Assembly: GCF_016808095.1 (NCBI RefSeq)
Contig: NC_068975.1
Coordinates: 28,509,501 to 28,573,500 of the forward strand
From: Vigna angularis
Lineage: Eukaryota; Streptophyta; Magnoliopsida; Fabales; Fabaceae
Reading direction: 5' to 3'
Length of the DNA stretch: 64,000 nt
Both the position numbers and the translations under genes were made by a program. Shown one piece after another: positions 1 to 10,975 of the stretch. The notes below the pieces were generated by a model, which did not search any database, was not told where the DNA came from, and saw only the letters and a program-made list of their open reading frames with translations. The first letter of the stretch is position 1. Every line of letters begins with the position of its first letter.

Positions 1-165
1 TAGAATTAGACGACAAGAAAAAATAAATAAATAATTAAATTTTGAATAGAATCAACATTAAAAATAATTTATACACTTAAAAAGTTAATAACTTTATAAA
101 AATATAAATATTAAACTTTGTAAAAGTATAAAAGATAAAATATATACAAAAATAGAGTAGACTCT
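1..165. repeat. Dispersed AT-rich repeat, copy A
   Basis: This AT-rich stretch closely matches positions 16648-16812 in the same orientation. Both begin AGAATTAGA and share blocks such as TTTTGAATA, AAAAATAATTTATA, TTTATAAAAATATAAATA and TATAAAAGATAAAA in the same order. The copy is cut by the window edge, so its full length is unknown. It is probably part of a dispersed transposon or its terminal region; no coding sequence is visible. Confidence 0.6.
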
Positions 166-239
166 TTAAAAATATAAAGAATATGCATAAAATATGTGAA
201 ATTAATTTGCTAAAAATATAAATTAGTATATGAATAAGT

Positions 240-1262
240 TGATGTATTTTAAATTGTTAGACTTGTCTAATTAATGTATTGATAAACTCATTCAATATGT
301 ACTGTGAGATTCGTCTAATCACTGTATGGACACATTTGTTTATGTGTATTATTAGATTATTATAATCATAAAATGGATAAAATCATCTAATTAGTATTAA
401 TATATTTATCTAATATATGTATGAACAGACTCGTCTAAAATATATTATTTGATTGGTACAATCAGTGTATGAACAAACTCGTCTAATGCATGTTACAATA
501 CTTGTCTTATCAGTGTATATGGATATATATTTCTCTAATGTGTATTTTTAGACTCATTTAATCAAAATATAAAATGACTCATCTAATATTTTTTGCTATA
601 CTCATCTAATTAGTATATGGACAAATATGTATTGCTAAACATTTGTAATTTTTTTTTGTTATACTCATTTAATCAATGTAATAGACTAGTCTAATGTGTA
701 TTGCAAAATTCATCTAAGCAGTAAATAAACATATTTGTCTGATGTTTATTAATAGACTCGTGTAATTTATGTGTTGAAAGAATTGTCTAATATTGTATAT
801 TACTAAAGATTCGTCCAATGCGTTGCTAGATTTGTCTAATCAATACATTGACAATCTCATCTAATGTTTTTTTCTTTGCTCATCTAGTTAATGTATTTTA
901 TTGGTGTTTGATAAATTTTTGTTACACTTATCTAGTCAACGTAAGAAATGACTTTTCTAATATTTTTTGTTATACTCACTAATTATTGTATGAATAATCT
1001 CGTGTAATTCTTTTGTTATGTTCTTCTAATCAATATATGGAAAGAGTCGTCTAATGTGTATTGCTAGACTCTTTTAATCAATACATTAATAAACTCACAT
1101 AATATGTATTGGTAAACTTGTTTAATCAGTATAAGAACACACTCGTATAATGTGTATCGTTAGACTTGTCTAATAATTGTATATTCAAACTTGTTTAATG
1201 TGTATTGCAAGACTCGTTTAATTAGTGAGTGGACAAACTCATCTAATATGTATTAATAAACT
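240..1262. repeat. Diverged minisatellite, about 48-bp unit made of two half-units
   Basis: About 1 kb of imperfect tandem repeats. The unit alternates two 23-25 bp halves, one with AATGTGTATTGCTAGACTCG and one with AATCAGTGTATGGACAAACT; each half ends in the shared word ACTCGTCTAAT or a variant. Roughly 20 diverged units are present. No ORF is associated. The array stops directly before the CACTA-like terminus at 1265. Confidence 0.75.
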
Positions 1263-1685
1263 AGCACTACAAGAAAGAATGAAATTGTCGATGGATTAAT
1301 ATTACTGAATTTACTTTTCTTTCTTGCTTTCTACTGGAATACCTTTTGGACATTGAAACTCTTGAGATTAAAGATCAAACAACATACATACACATGTTAT
1401 GCTAGTGGGGACTGTGTTCAATAGAGATCAAATAACTACTTGTTTACTTAGGATTGTTTCATTATGGTTAGATTTGATCAATATGTCATGTTTAAAATTA
1501 AATACTATTGGATCTAAAGTTTTCTCTTTAGAGAGAAAAGAGAAGGGAAATTATATACACAGATTGTAAAGTCAAAAGCTACACCAATTAACTGTAAAGA
1601 ACCTATTTGCATTTTTTTTTTGGCTTCATTGATAATATCAACATATGTGTCAATGTTGATTTATCAGCTAAGTTAAAATGTGCAG

Positions 1686-2803
1686 GTTATTGGTTGGTCA
1701 ATGTGGTTTTCTGAATATCATTTCCTGGAGAGAAGTTGGGCAAAGAATGAAAGCACGCTAAAGGTATGAGATACTCTAATATAATTGATATTTGCACATG
1801 TTATTGTTTTAATTATAGAAATAAGGAACATATCTTATATAATCAGTAGTACACAGAGTATATATGTATTACTAAGAGTGTTTTTGTTTATTCTTGTATC
1901 ATATCTTTATTATTAAAGGATATCAAATCTTTTCTATATATTGTATTAATTCCTTTCTCTCAAAACAAATAAAGCATTATTGCACCAGAAACACACTATA
2001 TCAGTTTAATGTATCTTTTTTTCCTATAGTTTAACTGTTATATTATTGTCTTCTCATCCATTCACCAAGACGTAAGGTTACTGTAAATTCTCTCTTCCCT
2101 TTTGGTTGGCTAGACAGTAGAATTGCAATGCGTGTTAGAGCAGAGAGACCTCCTATATCTTTCTATTGTTGCAGGGGCACTCTATGTAAGCAAACTTCGT
2201 TTGTTATATCTGTTATCTCCTTGTGCTTTTGTTAGTTTCATATGTGCATTCGTAACCGTGATTGTTTCAATTAATGCAGAAAGCTTCTGCTAGCAGTGCA
2301 ACTTTGGTTTCAGACTATGTTGGCTATCTTGAAAAGGGACAAATCCCTCCCAAGGTATTGTGAATGGGAAGATCCTATAGTTTTCAGTGCCATTACCTAA
2401 TACTATCCAATAAATTTCATATATGCAACACACCCTTGTTGATGTTGTTGCATTGACTTTAGAATATTAGCATTGAACAAGAATCTGACTAGAAATTGGT
2501 TGTTTGAGAAATTGATGATGGTCAAATTCTCAATGTGTGCATGATTTGATTTTGCAGTCAGAAATCGTCATGAGATACCACCACCAACCCCATGCCCTCA
2601 ACATCATCATCGTCATCATCATCACAAGGGATAGTGACAGGAACAGAAACGGGAACAGGAATGGGATCCGAAGGAAGCACTGGAGAAACGTTGGCTTGGC
2701 CTTCAACTGCACATTTCTTCTTTTTGGATCTGTTATCCAACTCATAGCTTGTGCAAGGTATATCAACGCAAAAACCAGTCTATTTGCAACTCATTTGGGC
2801 TAG
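1686..2803 (+). pseudogene. Captured exons of an unrecognised plant gene inside the CACTA-like element
   Basis: Three consecutive segments, 1686-1763, 2114-2185 and 2280-2354, are each open, each a multiple of three (26, 24 and 25 codons), and each bounded by AG upstream and GT downstream. They join in phase 0. The first encodes a Trp/aromatic-rich stretch ([16 protein letters not shown]), the second LEQRDLLYLSIVAGALY, the third LVSDYVGYLEKGQIPPK. A fourth candidate starts at 2558 after TTTTGCAG and stays open to 2803, but its low-complexity translation looks unlike protein in that frame; another frame gives a Ser-rich peptide. I do not recognise the family. No start codon or complete gene is present. 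Expression is unknown. Confidence 0.5.
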
Positions 2804-3180
2804 TAACAAGGATAACTCTTTTGCAGCAACATATATTACATAAATGATAATTTGGATAAGAGAACTTGGACTTATATCCTGATTCGGATTAACTTTTAGC
2901 TTGCTTGCAATTGGAAATTTCCATCGAGGTTTCATATATGCTATCTGATCTTTGGCTACTGAATTTTCAAGCTTTGTCAAAATCCTTTTCAAGCTGATCA
3001 CTATTCGCAAGTGAAAAAAATAACCAAACTCTTTCTCCTTTGCTGTGCTCGTCACTCACTTTGTTGTGCTCGTCATTCACTTTGTCTTTCCTTTTTCATT
3101 TCCTGTCTTTTCTCTTTCTGTGCGCTAATTGTCTTTATCTAAGTAAAAGTAACCTACAAGTTGACATGCAGGGAAATTAA

Positions 3181-3321
3181 TACCCAAGCAACATTGAAGT
3201 TGGTGGTGAACCTCCTGAGGTGAAGGAAAAATTACCAGTCAAAAGATCAAAAGGAAGTGCTAGTGGCGGTAGTTTGAATACGTGGATTACAGTAAAAAAT
3301 AGTGAACTTGGTAATATATGA
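3181..3321 (+). other. Short open segment, possible terminal exon within the CACTA-like element
   Basis: A 46-codon open stretch ending in TGA encodes a charged, Gly/Ser-containing peptide (EPPEVKEKLPVKRSKGSAS, then LNTWITVKN). A possible acceptor (GACATGCAG) lies just upstream. It could be the last exon of the gene whose exons lie at 1686-2354, but nothing in the sequence ties them together. No family is recognised. Confidence 0.25.
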
Positions 3322-4680
3322 AACTAATATAAATTTAACATAAAACACATTGAATCCAGCCAGATACTCTTATAAAATGAGCATGGGTCATTGTAGACAT
3401 AATAAAATGTTACAATTTATTTATAGATATTTTTTTGTCTTTACTAATTTAAATATTTTTAAAATAAAGTAAAATTATTTTAATATGTAACCAGGAGTAT
3501 TTGAAGCGTCTAGGAGTATTTGAAGCGTCTGTGAAGTATTTTATGATATTTTTCTTTATATGAATAAAGTCATTTACTTGGGATTAATGGAACATTTATT
3601 GATCACTTTGTCTTAATAAAGCCAATGCATACCATTAATATATTAACAACTAATTATTATTTTATATTGTAGATATATGATAAAAAAATTGTGTCAAATG
3701 ACCAAGACAATGAAGAACAACAAAATTGATAATTGTAATTTAGAAAATGTTTATTTTAATTTTTAGGATTTAACATGTTATTTTTAATTTGAACAATTAA
3801 TTGTATTTCTAACTTTATGGTTTCTTTTATATAATAATATTTAATTTTGATTTCACATTCTTGTTTATTATTAAAATATTTTTTATGATCATTAAATTCA
3901 TTTAAATAATGAAAAAAATTATTTACATTATCGACGGTTTTGGAAACCCCAATTATGAAAATCGTCGGTATTAACGGGGGTTTTCAGAAAATCGCTGGTA
4001 TTAGCAGGGTTTTTGGAAAACCGTCGGTATTAATGAAGGATTTTGGAAAAATGTCGGTATTAACGGGAGTTTTGTGAAAACCGTCGGTATTAGCGGAGAT
4101 TTTTTGAAAACCCCCAATATTAGCGGAATTTTCTGAAAATCGCCAGTAATTATTTAGCTATGCAGCTTTTTCCGAGGGTTTTCGTAACCGCGGATAACGT
4201 ACTTTTCAAGGGTTAAAACCGTCGGAAATGACAAAAATAACTCCCGGTAAAAATCTAAATTTTTGTAATGTAATATAAGAAAAAAATTACCTTATTACTA
4301 ATTTTATTTTGTTGACAAATGTCTTAAAATTAAACAATTATTTAAAATCTGACCTATGTCAAATTAAACAATTATTTAAAATTTAATAGGATCTATGGTC
4401 TCGTTTTTCTCTATAATCGTTATCAAAAGTTCATTTTTTTTACTTTTTATATTCGGTTTAATACTTCAATTTTTGTTAATCAAATGGAAATCTTGACATT
4501 TTTGTTTCGATTCATAATAGAGGTAAAATTCTCCTTTTTTTTCCCTTATCGTAATATATTTTGGTTTGTAAATCGTTGTCAATTGTAAAAATTAATTATT
4601 GTCGTATCCTTTCGTTGTAACAGTGATTCAATCCTTCTCCATATTGAAATCAATTTTAATTTTTATATAAAAGTTATACT

Positions 4681-5037
4681 TAATTTTTAATTAAAATTCA
4701 CAAGTTTAATAAATATTTCTTTCATTATTTTGAATCAACTCTAACGATCTTAATATAATATAATTATTAGATTTATGCTTTATTTTTTTTACATATGAAA
4801 AATAGAAATAAAGTTGGTTTAAAAATAGGTTAGGTTTGGTTAAAAAAATAGAGTTAGAGTTAGTTTAAAATTAGAAGTAAAATTCTTTATTGTTTTTAAA
4901 TCAACTCTAACCCAAATTTTTACCTTTAACAAAATTAAATTTAAATCTAATAATTATATTTTAATTATATAGTTAGAGTTGGTTTAAAAATAATAAAAGA
5001 AAAATTTAATAAAAATGTGAATTTTAATAAATTTTTT
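4681..5037. repeat. Foldback (long inverted repeat) MITE-like element
   Basis: The left arm (about 4681-4775) and right arm (about 4943-5037) are inverted copies over some 95 bp. Shared blocks are TTAAAATTCACA, TATTTTGAATCAACTCTAAC (right arm: TATTTTTAAACCAACTCTAAC minus one base) and ATAATTATTAGATTT. The loop contains further inverted pieces of the word GTTAGAGTTGGTTT. No ORF. Target duplication was not resolved because both flanks are AT-rich. Confidence 0.65.
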
Positions 5038-6389
5038 AGTTATTCATTTAAAATTTTAAATTTGGTCTCAATTTGGAAAGAAACAAAATTTCTCTATTTT
5101 GAAATAAATTGAGACGGAATTGAATAAAGTCTAAAAATATTGAGACTAAATTAAAAGAAATTTAAAAGAAATGAAACTAAATTGAATAGAAAACACTAAC
5201 ATCGTGACATTAACATTGGTTTGGCACGTGATATTATTATTGACTTGATATCTGACACTAACATTCTCATGTGACACAATGTTAACTTGACACGTGAATA
5301 ATTTTTTTAAAATAACAAAAAAAAATACAACCTGAAACGTGATAACAATTTAAACGTAATTGTAAAAAATATCAAATTGACGAAAATGAAGACCTTTATT
5401 CCATCTCCAAAAATAATTAAAAAAAGTTATTCTTAATATAGACAACTCAAATTAATTAGATTATAAATTATATTCACTTTGTTAAAAAGTAATAATAGAA
5501 AGTAAAAAAATTGTACAAGAACAAATTTCCTTTAACGGGTATATTATGTTCTGTATATTAATCTTAACTAACATTATTATTAGCATTACTAGTTTAAGCA
5601 TGATAATTTTTTTATACAAACATCTAACTCATTTGTAGTGTATCTTTAAAGTTATGTAAAAAATTTCACATAAATTTTTTAGAAACTTACTTTGTGATTT
5701 TTATAGTTTAATGTCAACTTTTTATGGATACAAACTCATAAATAATATGTTAGTGAATAATTTTAATTTCTGGATTAAAATTTTGAAGGATATTTTCTAA
5801 CTTCTATTTAAATCTCCAGGACAATTTGTTGTGAATTCTTTAAACCAAGAGATTTATTTTTGTGTAAGTTTAAAATTAACATGCAAATATAGAAAAATTA
5901 ATTTGTACTGCTTTTCTATAAATTGGTAACTTCAAGTAATTTTCATTAGAATTTAAAAATTAAATAAAAAAAATTGGTGAACTTTTTTGTAAATTTTGAA
6001 ATCCTCAATTTCTTTATTACAAATGCTTAATATGGAGGAAATTTTATAAGTAAATGTCTGATCAACTATTCAACAATTTATTACTTATCTATAATATCTA
6101 TCTATTACTTTATCCAATAAATATTTATTCACAATAAAGCTGTGTGTGCGAAAATTTTGTGAAAAAAAAAAAGAAAACATGTTTTTGCTTATGAAAATAT
6201 TCAATGGAGAAACATGAAATATTTATTTTGGTATATGACTATGGTAAGGAGTTACACAATAGAGTATTAGAGTAAATAGGTGTATTAAAATAATGAGACA
6301 AACATTTTTATTTTTAAAATAATTTTACAATTTAAATAGAAATTTCTAAAATTCGGTTCATTATCTAAATCACTTCTATCTTTTTAAAA
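5038..6389. other. AT-rich spacer without recognisable features
   Basis: No coding segment, RNA gene or clear repeat is seen; all reading frames are densely stopped and the base composition is strongly AT-biased. Confidence 0.6.
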
Positions 6390-8498
6390 CATTGTTTCCT
6401 TTCCTTTCTCTGCCTTCTCTCTAATGTTTCTCACGATTGGGGTATCTGATTGACGATTAGGAAGCGCCTAGACGATCCTGGTGTCAAGGGCAACCATCTA
6501 GACCGATCAATTTCTTATTCTGAGTCGGGTTTCCTAGAGTTACCTTGCGGTGCAAGCATCGATTTGGAGTTTTCTTGAGCTGGGTTGTATATTTCTGAGG
6601 TAAGGGAAGCTGGATTTTTCTCTGTTTAGTTAATTATATTGTGCATGTGTGAAGAGTATGTTAGTTATATATATAATGAGCTGAATTGTTGACTTTGATG
6701 TTATAATGAATGTGATTATTGTGGCTGTTGTAAGTGTGTGTGAAGAAACTATGAATATGAACTGATTTTGGATGATGATTCTGATGTTATAGACTAGATG
6801 AAATGTTAAAATCTGGATGAGATTGATTTATGAGAAAGTTGAGTGAGTATGCTAGTTTTAGGTAAGTTTTGAGGAAGTGGGGTAGTGAAATTTTGAATTA
6901 GGAGTTATAGGCTGTATTGGTAAGTTAGAATAGGTTAGATAGGTCAATTATGACTTGCTTGAGTCTCTAAGTTGATAAATTTGATGTTTTGGAGTAGAAA
7001 TTGATCCATAAACACTTTAGATTGATGTTAGGAAGGTTTAGAATCACTTAGTCAAGTCTAATTAGGTATATAAAACAATCTAGGGGTGTTAGAAGTTAGG
7101 AAAAATAGATCGAATTGGTAATTGGGGTTTGAGTTGCATAATTCTGTAGATTTTCGTTCTGCGGATTATGCAGACTCGTTGTGCGAATGGATTCGCACAG
7201 CGAGTCACCCTGGCGAGATGCACTCTGTCAGGGCATTCGCACAGCAAATAGATGCACTGTGTGAATGGTTTGAGAGGGTTGCTCTCTGTTTGACGATTTG
7301 CATGGCGAATCGGGACGCTATGCGACTGGTTGGGATTTAGGACTACTGTCATTTTATTCGAATAGCGAATAGGTGTGCTCTACGAGTATTTAGGGAGTCT
7401 GAGCCATTGTCTGGGGCTCTCGAGTAGCGATTTGGGGCGCTATGCGAGGGGTTTAGGGTCTGATACAATTAGGAGTTTATTCGCATAGCGAGTTTAAATG
7501 ATGTGCGAATGGTTATGAGGGTTGGGTCTATGTCTGAGGATTTGCACAACGAGTTGGGTCGCTGTGCGAGAAACCTCTGAATTCGCTTTGCGAATGTGTG
7601 CGCTGTGCGAATGGTCCAAGTTATTGTTCACCTGTTTCTTTCTTGTATTCACTAAACCTGAATGAATTGTAAAGCTTGTATGATGTATGAAATATGGTGT
7701 ATGATTTAGTATGATTACGAGTCATGATCCAAGTATAAGTATGTGAATCAAAGTGGTGAATGTAAGTTTCAGTATAGAATTTCTTAGTGAGATTTCTGGT
7801 TGTTTAGAATGAATACAGGAGCTCAGTCTTAGGGGTTATCCAGAAACTCCAATGGTCTTTTATTCTCAAGTAGAGAAGATTGAACCATGTCGTGAGGAGT
7901 AGTAGGAGGTCTTAGTCTTAGAGGCTTCCAGTATGCTCCAAGGTGTGGTACAAACTAACCTCGTGAGTGTGGTAGGGTGAAACCCATTGGCAATGGTTTT
8001 ACAAAGCAGTAGAGGCCACCACGAGTGCATGACCCGTCATAGCTCGACAATCATTCTAAGTTCGAACAAGTCAAGTCTAGAATATAACATGTTAGGATGT
8101 TTGCTTTAGTTACTTTGCTTGAATTATCTTGTGTATCCTATGTGCTATTGAATTGTATGTTTTCCTTTATATCTAGCTTACCCTTCTGTTTGTGTTTGTA
8201 TTTTGTATGTTTGGTGTTCTTTCTTTGCAATGATCATCTGATGGATGTGAGCACAGGGAGATGAGGTGTCTCTGGAGCAGACCTTGGAGGGCGATGATGC
8301 TGCTGTTTAGTTTAGTTAGGTTATTTATTTTAGCATATAGTTTTGGAATACTCTTTTGTATTTAAAAGTTTTAAATTTTACGGTTATTTTGGATGACTGT
8401 AAAGTTTATACTTTATATCTCCTAGTCTATAATTGTTCTATTTTATTCTTTTTATGACTACAATTATATGGTTTATTACTATATTTTGAGATGTTACA
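6390..8498 (+). mobile_element. LTR of a Ty3/gypsy-like element, copy 1 (5' end unclear)
   Basis: This stretch is homologous, in opposite orientation, to the solo LTR at 10976-13494. Shared landmarks in the same order are the GGTAAGGGAAGCT word near 6600, an internal tandem array, GCAATGATCATC followed by GGATGTGAGCA near 8230, and the terminus TTTTGAGATGTTACA, which is the reverse complement of TGTAACATCCCAA. The right end is sharp at 8498; the left end and target duplication were not found, so it may be truncated or decayed. No gag or pol reading frame lies beside it. Confidence 0.65.
7140..7612 (+). repeat. Degenerate tandem array inside LTR copy 1
   Basis: Repeats of words such as TTCGCACAGCGAGT, GCGAATGG and GCTGTGCGAA recur every 25-45 bp. 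The stretch is clearly less AT-rich than its surroundings. The array sits at the position equivalent to the array of the second LTR copy but has a different repeat sequence. Confidence 0.6.
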
Positions 8499-8635
8499 AT
8501 GATAGGTAAACTCAGATATATATGAGAATTAAACTATTACATTTATTAAAATAATTTTCTTGTAAATAATAAAATTAATTTATTCATAAATTAATTTGTA
8601 AACAAAATTCAAATAAGATTTTCCTAATATAAAAA

Positions 8636-8771
<136 letters not shown>

Positions 8772-9114
8772 AAAGAGACGTTAAATCTATAATTTTGTTT
8801 GTGGACTAAACATCGAAAAATACATTTCAAGTGTGAATGAATAACTCATACATCCATTCCATAAAACAAAAATTGTTTGTTTTTAGTTGATGCTTCACAA
8901 CTAAACTTTTATTTACAAAAATACTGTAGCCTATAAAATAAGGATAATATCACACATAACCAAAGATAAAATACAAGCACAAAATGGTCGAGTGAATTTT
9001 TGTAATTTTTCTAAAAAGAAAAAAGTAAAAAGCAAAAAAAAAAATATCAAATGTAAAATATTATGTGTGTTTCATTTTTCTATTCTATATTTATGTGATA
9101 TAGGCACCCATGCC

Positions 9115-10212
9115 CTAAGAGGGAATCATGGCAGCAATGGAGAGACAGTTGCTAACTGTTATGCTGACCATGCCTTCAGAACGACCCCTAGCCAACTTGA
9201 GGTCCTCGAAGCCGCTCTCGCAGGTGGAGACATCCGCCATCACGGAGCTCAGCATGACGGTGACGTTGGCGAGGTCGTGAGAGGTGAGGGCATTCAAGGC
9301 CTGCTGCAGGCTCTGGAGGGCGGTTGTGTACTGCTCCTTGCAGTTAGCGAGGGCGGTGGCCATATCCGATGAGGATTTCATGTGTTTGTCGACAATGGAG
9401 ATGGTGAAGTTGGTCTGGAAGGAGCAGGCCTTGATGGCGGCTTCCAGGACGCTCATGAGGTCGAATTTGTTTCCCAGGAAGGGCACCACGGTGGAGAGGC
9501 AGTCGTCGGGGTAGTCCGTGCGGGAGCAGATTTCCTTCACAGAGTCACGGTCTTGGCGATTGAACTGGTTCAGCATCGTAATCGTCTTGCTCCCGCGCAA
9601 CGACCCCATCCGGATTTCGGCGAAGAACGAGGAAAACGCTTTGCGCAGTTGCCCGCCGCCACTCCCGCCAAAGAAGCCTTCCTCGACGGTGTTCGAGAAT
9701 GGCGACTCCGCCGTTGGTGCGTCCGCCAATGACGTGTCCTCGGACGCCGGGCCCTCTGATGCCGGGTCCTCCGATGGCGGGTCCGCCGATTCCGTGTCCT
9801 CTGATGGCGGGTCCGCCGATTCCGTGTTAGCAGATGTCAGGTCCCCGTACAATTCCTCCGGGTCCTTCATTGCAGGGTCATCTCTTACCGGGTCCACGGA
9901 GGGTTCCGTCATTGCTTCTTCAGATGGCGGGTCCGCCGATGCCGGGTCATCTGTTGGTGGGTCAGCCAATGACGGGTTAGCCGATGTCGGGTCCACTAAC
10001 GGTTCCTCCGATGCCTGATCCGCCGATGCGGGGTCAGCCGATGCCGGGTCCTCCGATTCTGGGGCCCCCGTTGCCTGATCCTCTGTAGACTCCGTCGGTG
10101 GCGGTTCGGACTGAGGCTCTTCGTCGCTGGGTGAGTCATGCGCTTTGCATATTGCAAAGCATAGTGCTAGGGTTATGAAGAAGAGGGTGATGAAGTTAAC
10201 GTTGAGTTTCAT
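9115..10212 (-). CDS. Pectin methylesterase/invertase inhibitor-domain protein with acidic repeat region
   Basis: This intronless gene of 365 codons encodes a likely cell-wall protein. Residues 1-24 form a signal peptide (hydrophobic FITLFFITLALCFAICKA). Residues 25-170 are a low-complexity acidic stretch built from variants of ADPPSED and DPASADP, rich in Pro, Ser, Asp and Glu. Residues 188-365 match the PMEI fold: Cys229 and Cys238 spaced CX8C form the usual first pair, Cys291 and Cys331 the usual second pair; Cys263 and Cys356 are extra. The helical C-terminus (VSNCLSIAAMIPS) is typical. Family members normally inhibit pectin methylesterase or invertase in the apoplast; which one cannot be told here. 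Most are near 200 residues, so the linker is the odd part. The ATG at 10210-10212 is the first codon before a clean signal peptide. Overlapping plus-strand ORFs are shadows of the repetitive coding bias. Confidence 0.9.
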   Translation of the reverse strand: MKLNVNFITLFFITLALCFAICKAHDSPSDEEPQSEPPPTESTEDQATGAPESEDPASADPASADQASEEPLVDPTSANPSLADPPTDDPASADPPSEEAMTEPSVDPVRDDPAMKDPEELYGDLTSANTESADPPSEDTESADPPSEDPASEGPASEDTSLADAPTAESPFSNTVEEGFFGGSGGGQLRKAFSSFFAEIRMGSLRGSKTITMLNQFNRQDRDSVKEICSRTDYPDDCLSTVVPFLGNKFDLMSVLEAAIKACSFQTNFTISIVDKHMKSSSDMATALANCKEQYTTALQSLQQALNALTSHDLANVTVMLSSVMADVSTCESGFEDLKLARGRSEGMVSITVSNCLSIAAMIPS

Positions 10213-10307
10213 TTTCTTTTGGTTTTGTTTATTACTTTTTGTGTTTTTTAATTTTTTTTAAGGAGGCTGAGAAAAGAAGGTGTTGGGTGCTAGGGAATTG
10301 GGGTGTG

Positions 10308-10330
10308 AGAATATATATAAATATATACAA
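10308..10330 (-). promoter_or_regulatory. Probable TATA region of the PMEI-domain gene
   Basis: On the minus strand the motif TATATATTTATATATATTC lies about 100 bp upstream of the ATG, giving a predicted 5' leader of roughly 65-75 nt. The placement fits a plant TATA box; the transcription start is inferred. Confidence 0.5.
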
Positions 10331-10970
10331 GTGAGGGCGAAGGACGGCTGGGTTATGAATTGACGGTGAGAAAAATAGAAGATAATTTTACTCCCAATTT
10401 TTTTTCTCTTATCTCTATTTTATAACTTTTTTAAGTAATAGAATATTACATTTAACTAATAAAAGTAAATATATATAAAATTTTAATATAAAATAATAAA
10501 TTTATGGTTGTTAAACAGATAGAAACTGTCAAACTATCATGCTCCTTGAAAAAAATAGGATGAGGTGATTAGTGATTATTGTCTAATGGTGATTAGTGGG
10601 AATGTTTCCGCATTGTTTTGCTCACTAATGAGGTGATTAATTATTAATGTGTAATGGCGGATATCTATCCTAAGAGAAAATTACCCGTTTGATACCACAT
10701 TTTTATATCAGAAAAGGACAAACATGTTTTCTAACTCAATTTAGAAAGTGAGCAATTTGAACAAATTTTACCTGTAAACTATCACCATATATGTGATTTT
10801 AACAGTTTTTTTTTTCTTGGATACAAGAAGGATAAAAAATTTATTTTATTTCGTGTTATTTTACTATTCTTAATGAAAGTTTCTCAATACTTTTAACTAG
10901 AACCATTTTTATATAATATTTATTTATATTTTTTGTTGTAAAAATAAAAACACTTTATATCATGAGATGA
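10331..10970. other. Upstream spacer of the PMEI-domain gene
   Basis: AT-rich sequence with a short imperfect duplication (GAGGTGATTAGTGATTATTG and GAGGTGATTAATTATTAATG, near 10561 and 10630). Nothing else is recognisable; it presumably holds the promoter of the gene at 9115-10212. Confidence 0.5.
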
Positions 10971-10975
10971 GATTG

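Larger units (their letters stand above)
1265..4270 (+). mobile_element. CACTA-like DNA transposon, non-autonomous, carrying gene exons
   Basis: The left end reads CACTACAAGAAAG, the classic plant CACTA (En/Spm) terminus. The right end, read on the minus strand, is CATTACAAAAAT, a degenerate partner with 9 of 12 bases matching. Near the right end (about 3935-4215) a subterminal repeat of the form CCGTCGGTATTAGCGG occurs at least six times, interleaved with runs of TTTTGGAAAA; the left end has a related GTCGATGGATTAATATTA. The 3-bp flanks are TAG and TAA, so the target duplication would be imperfect. No transposase is seen. The interior holds phase-consistent exons of an unrelated gene, so this could be a gene-capturing (Pack-CACTA type) element. 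The termini are seen; the capture is inference. Confidence 0.6.

Noticed and set aside
2558..2740. Minus-strand ORF with an Asp run in the CACTA-like element
   Set aside because: It is the complement of a CATCAT repeat in the fourth candidate exon; no start context or neighbouring exon on that strand.
8992..10018. Four plus-strand ORFs of 76-166 codons across the PMEI-domain gene
   Set aside because: They lie antisense to a gene with signal peptide and conserved cysteines; their openness follows from the repetitive GC-richer coding sequence.
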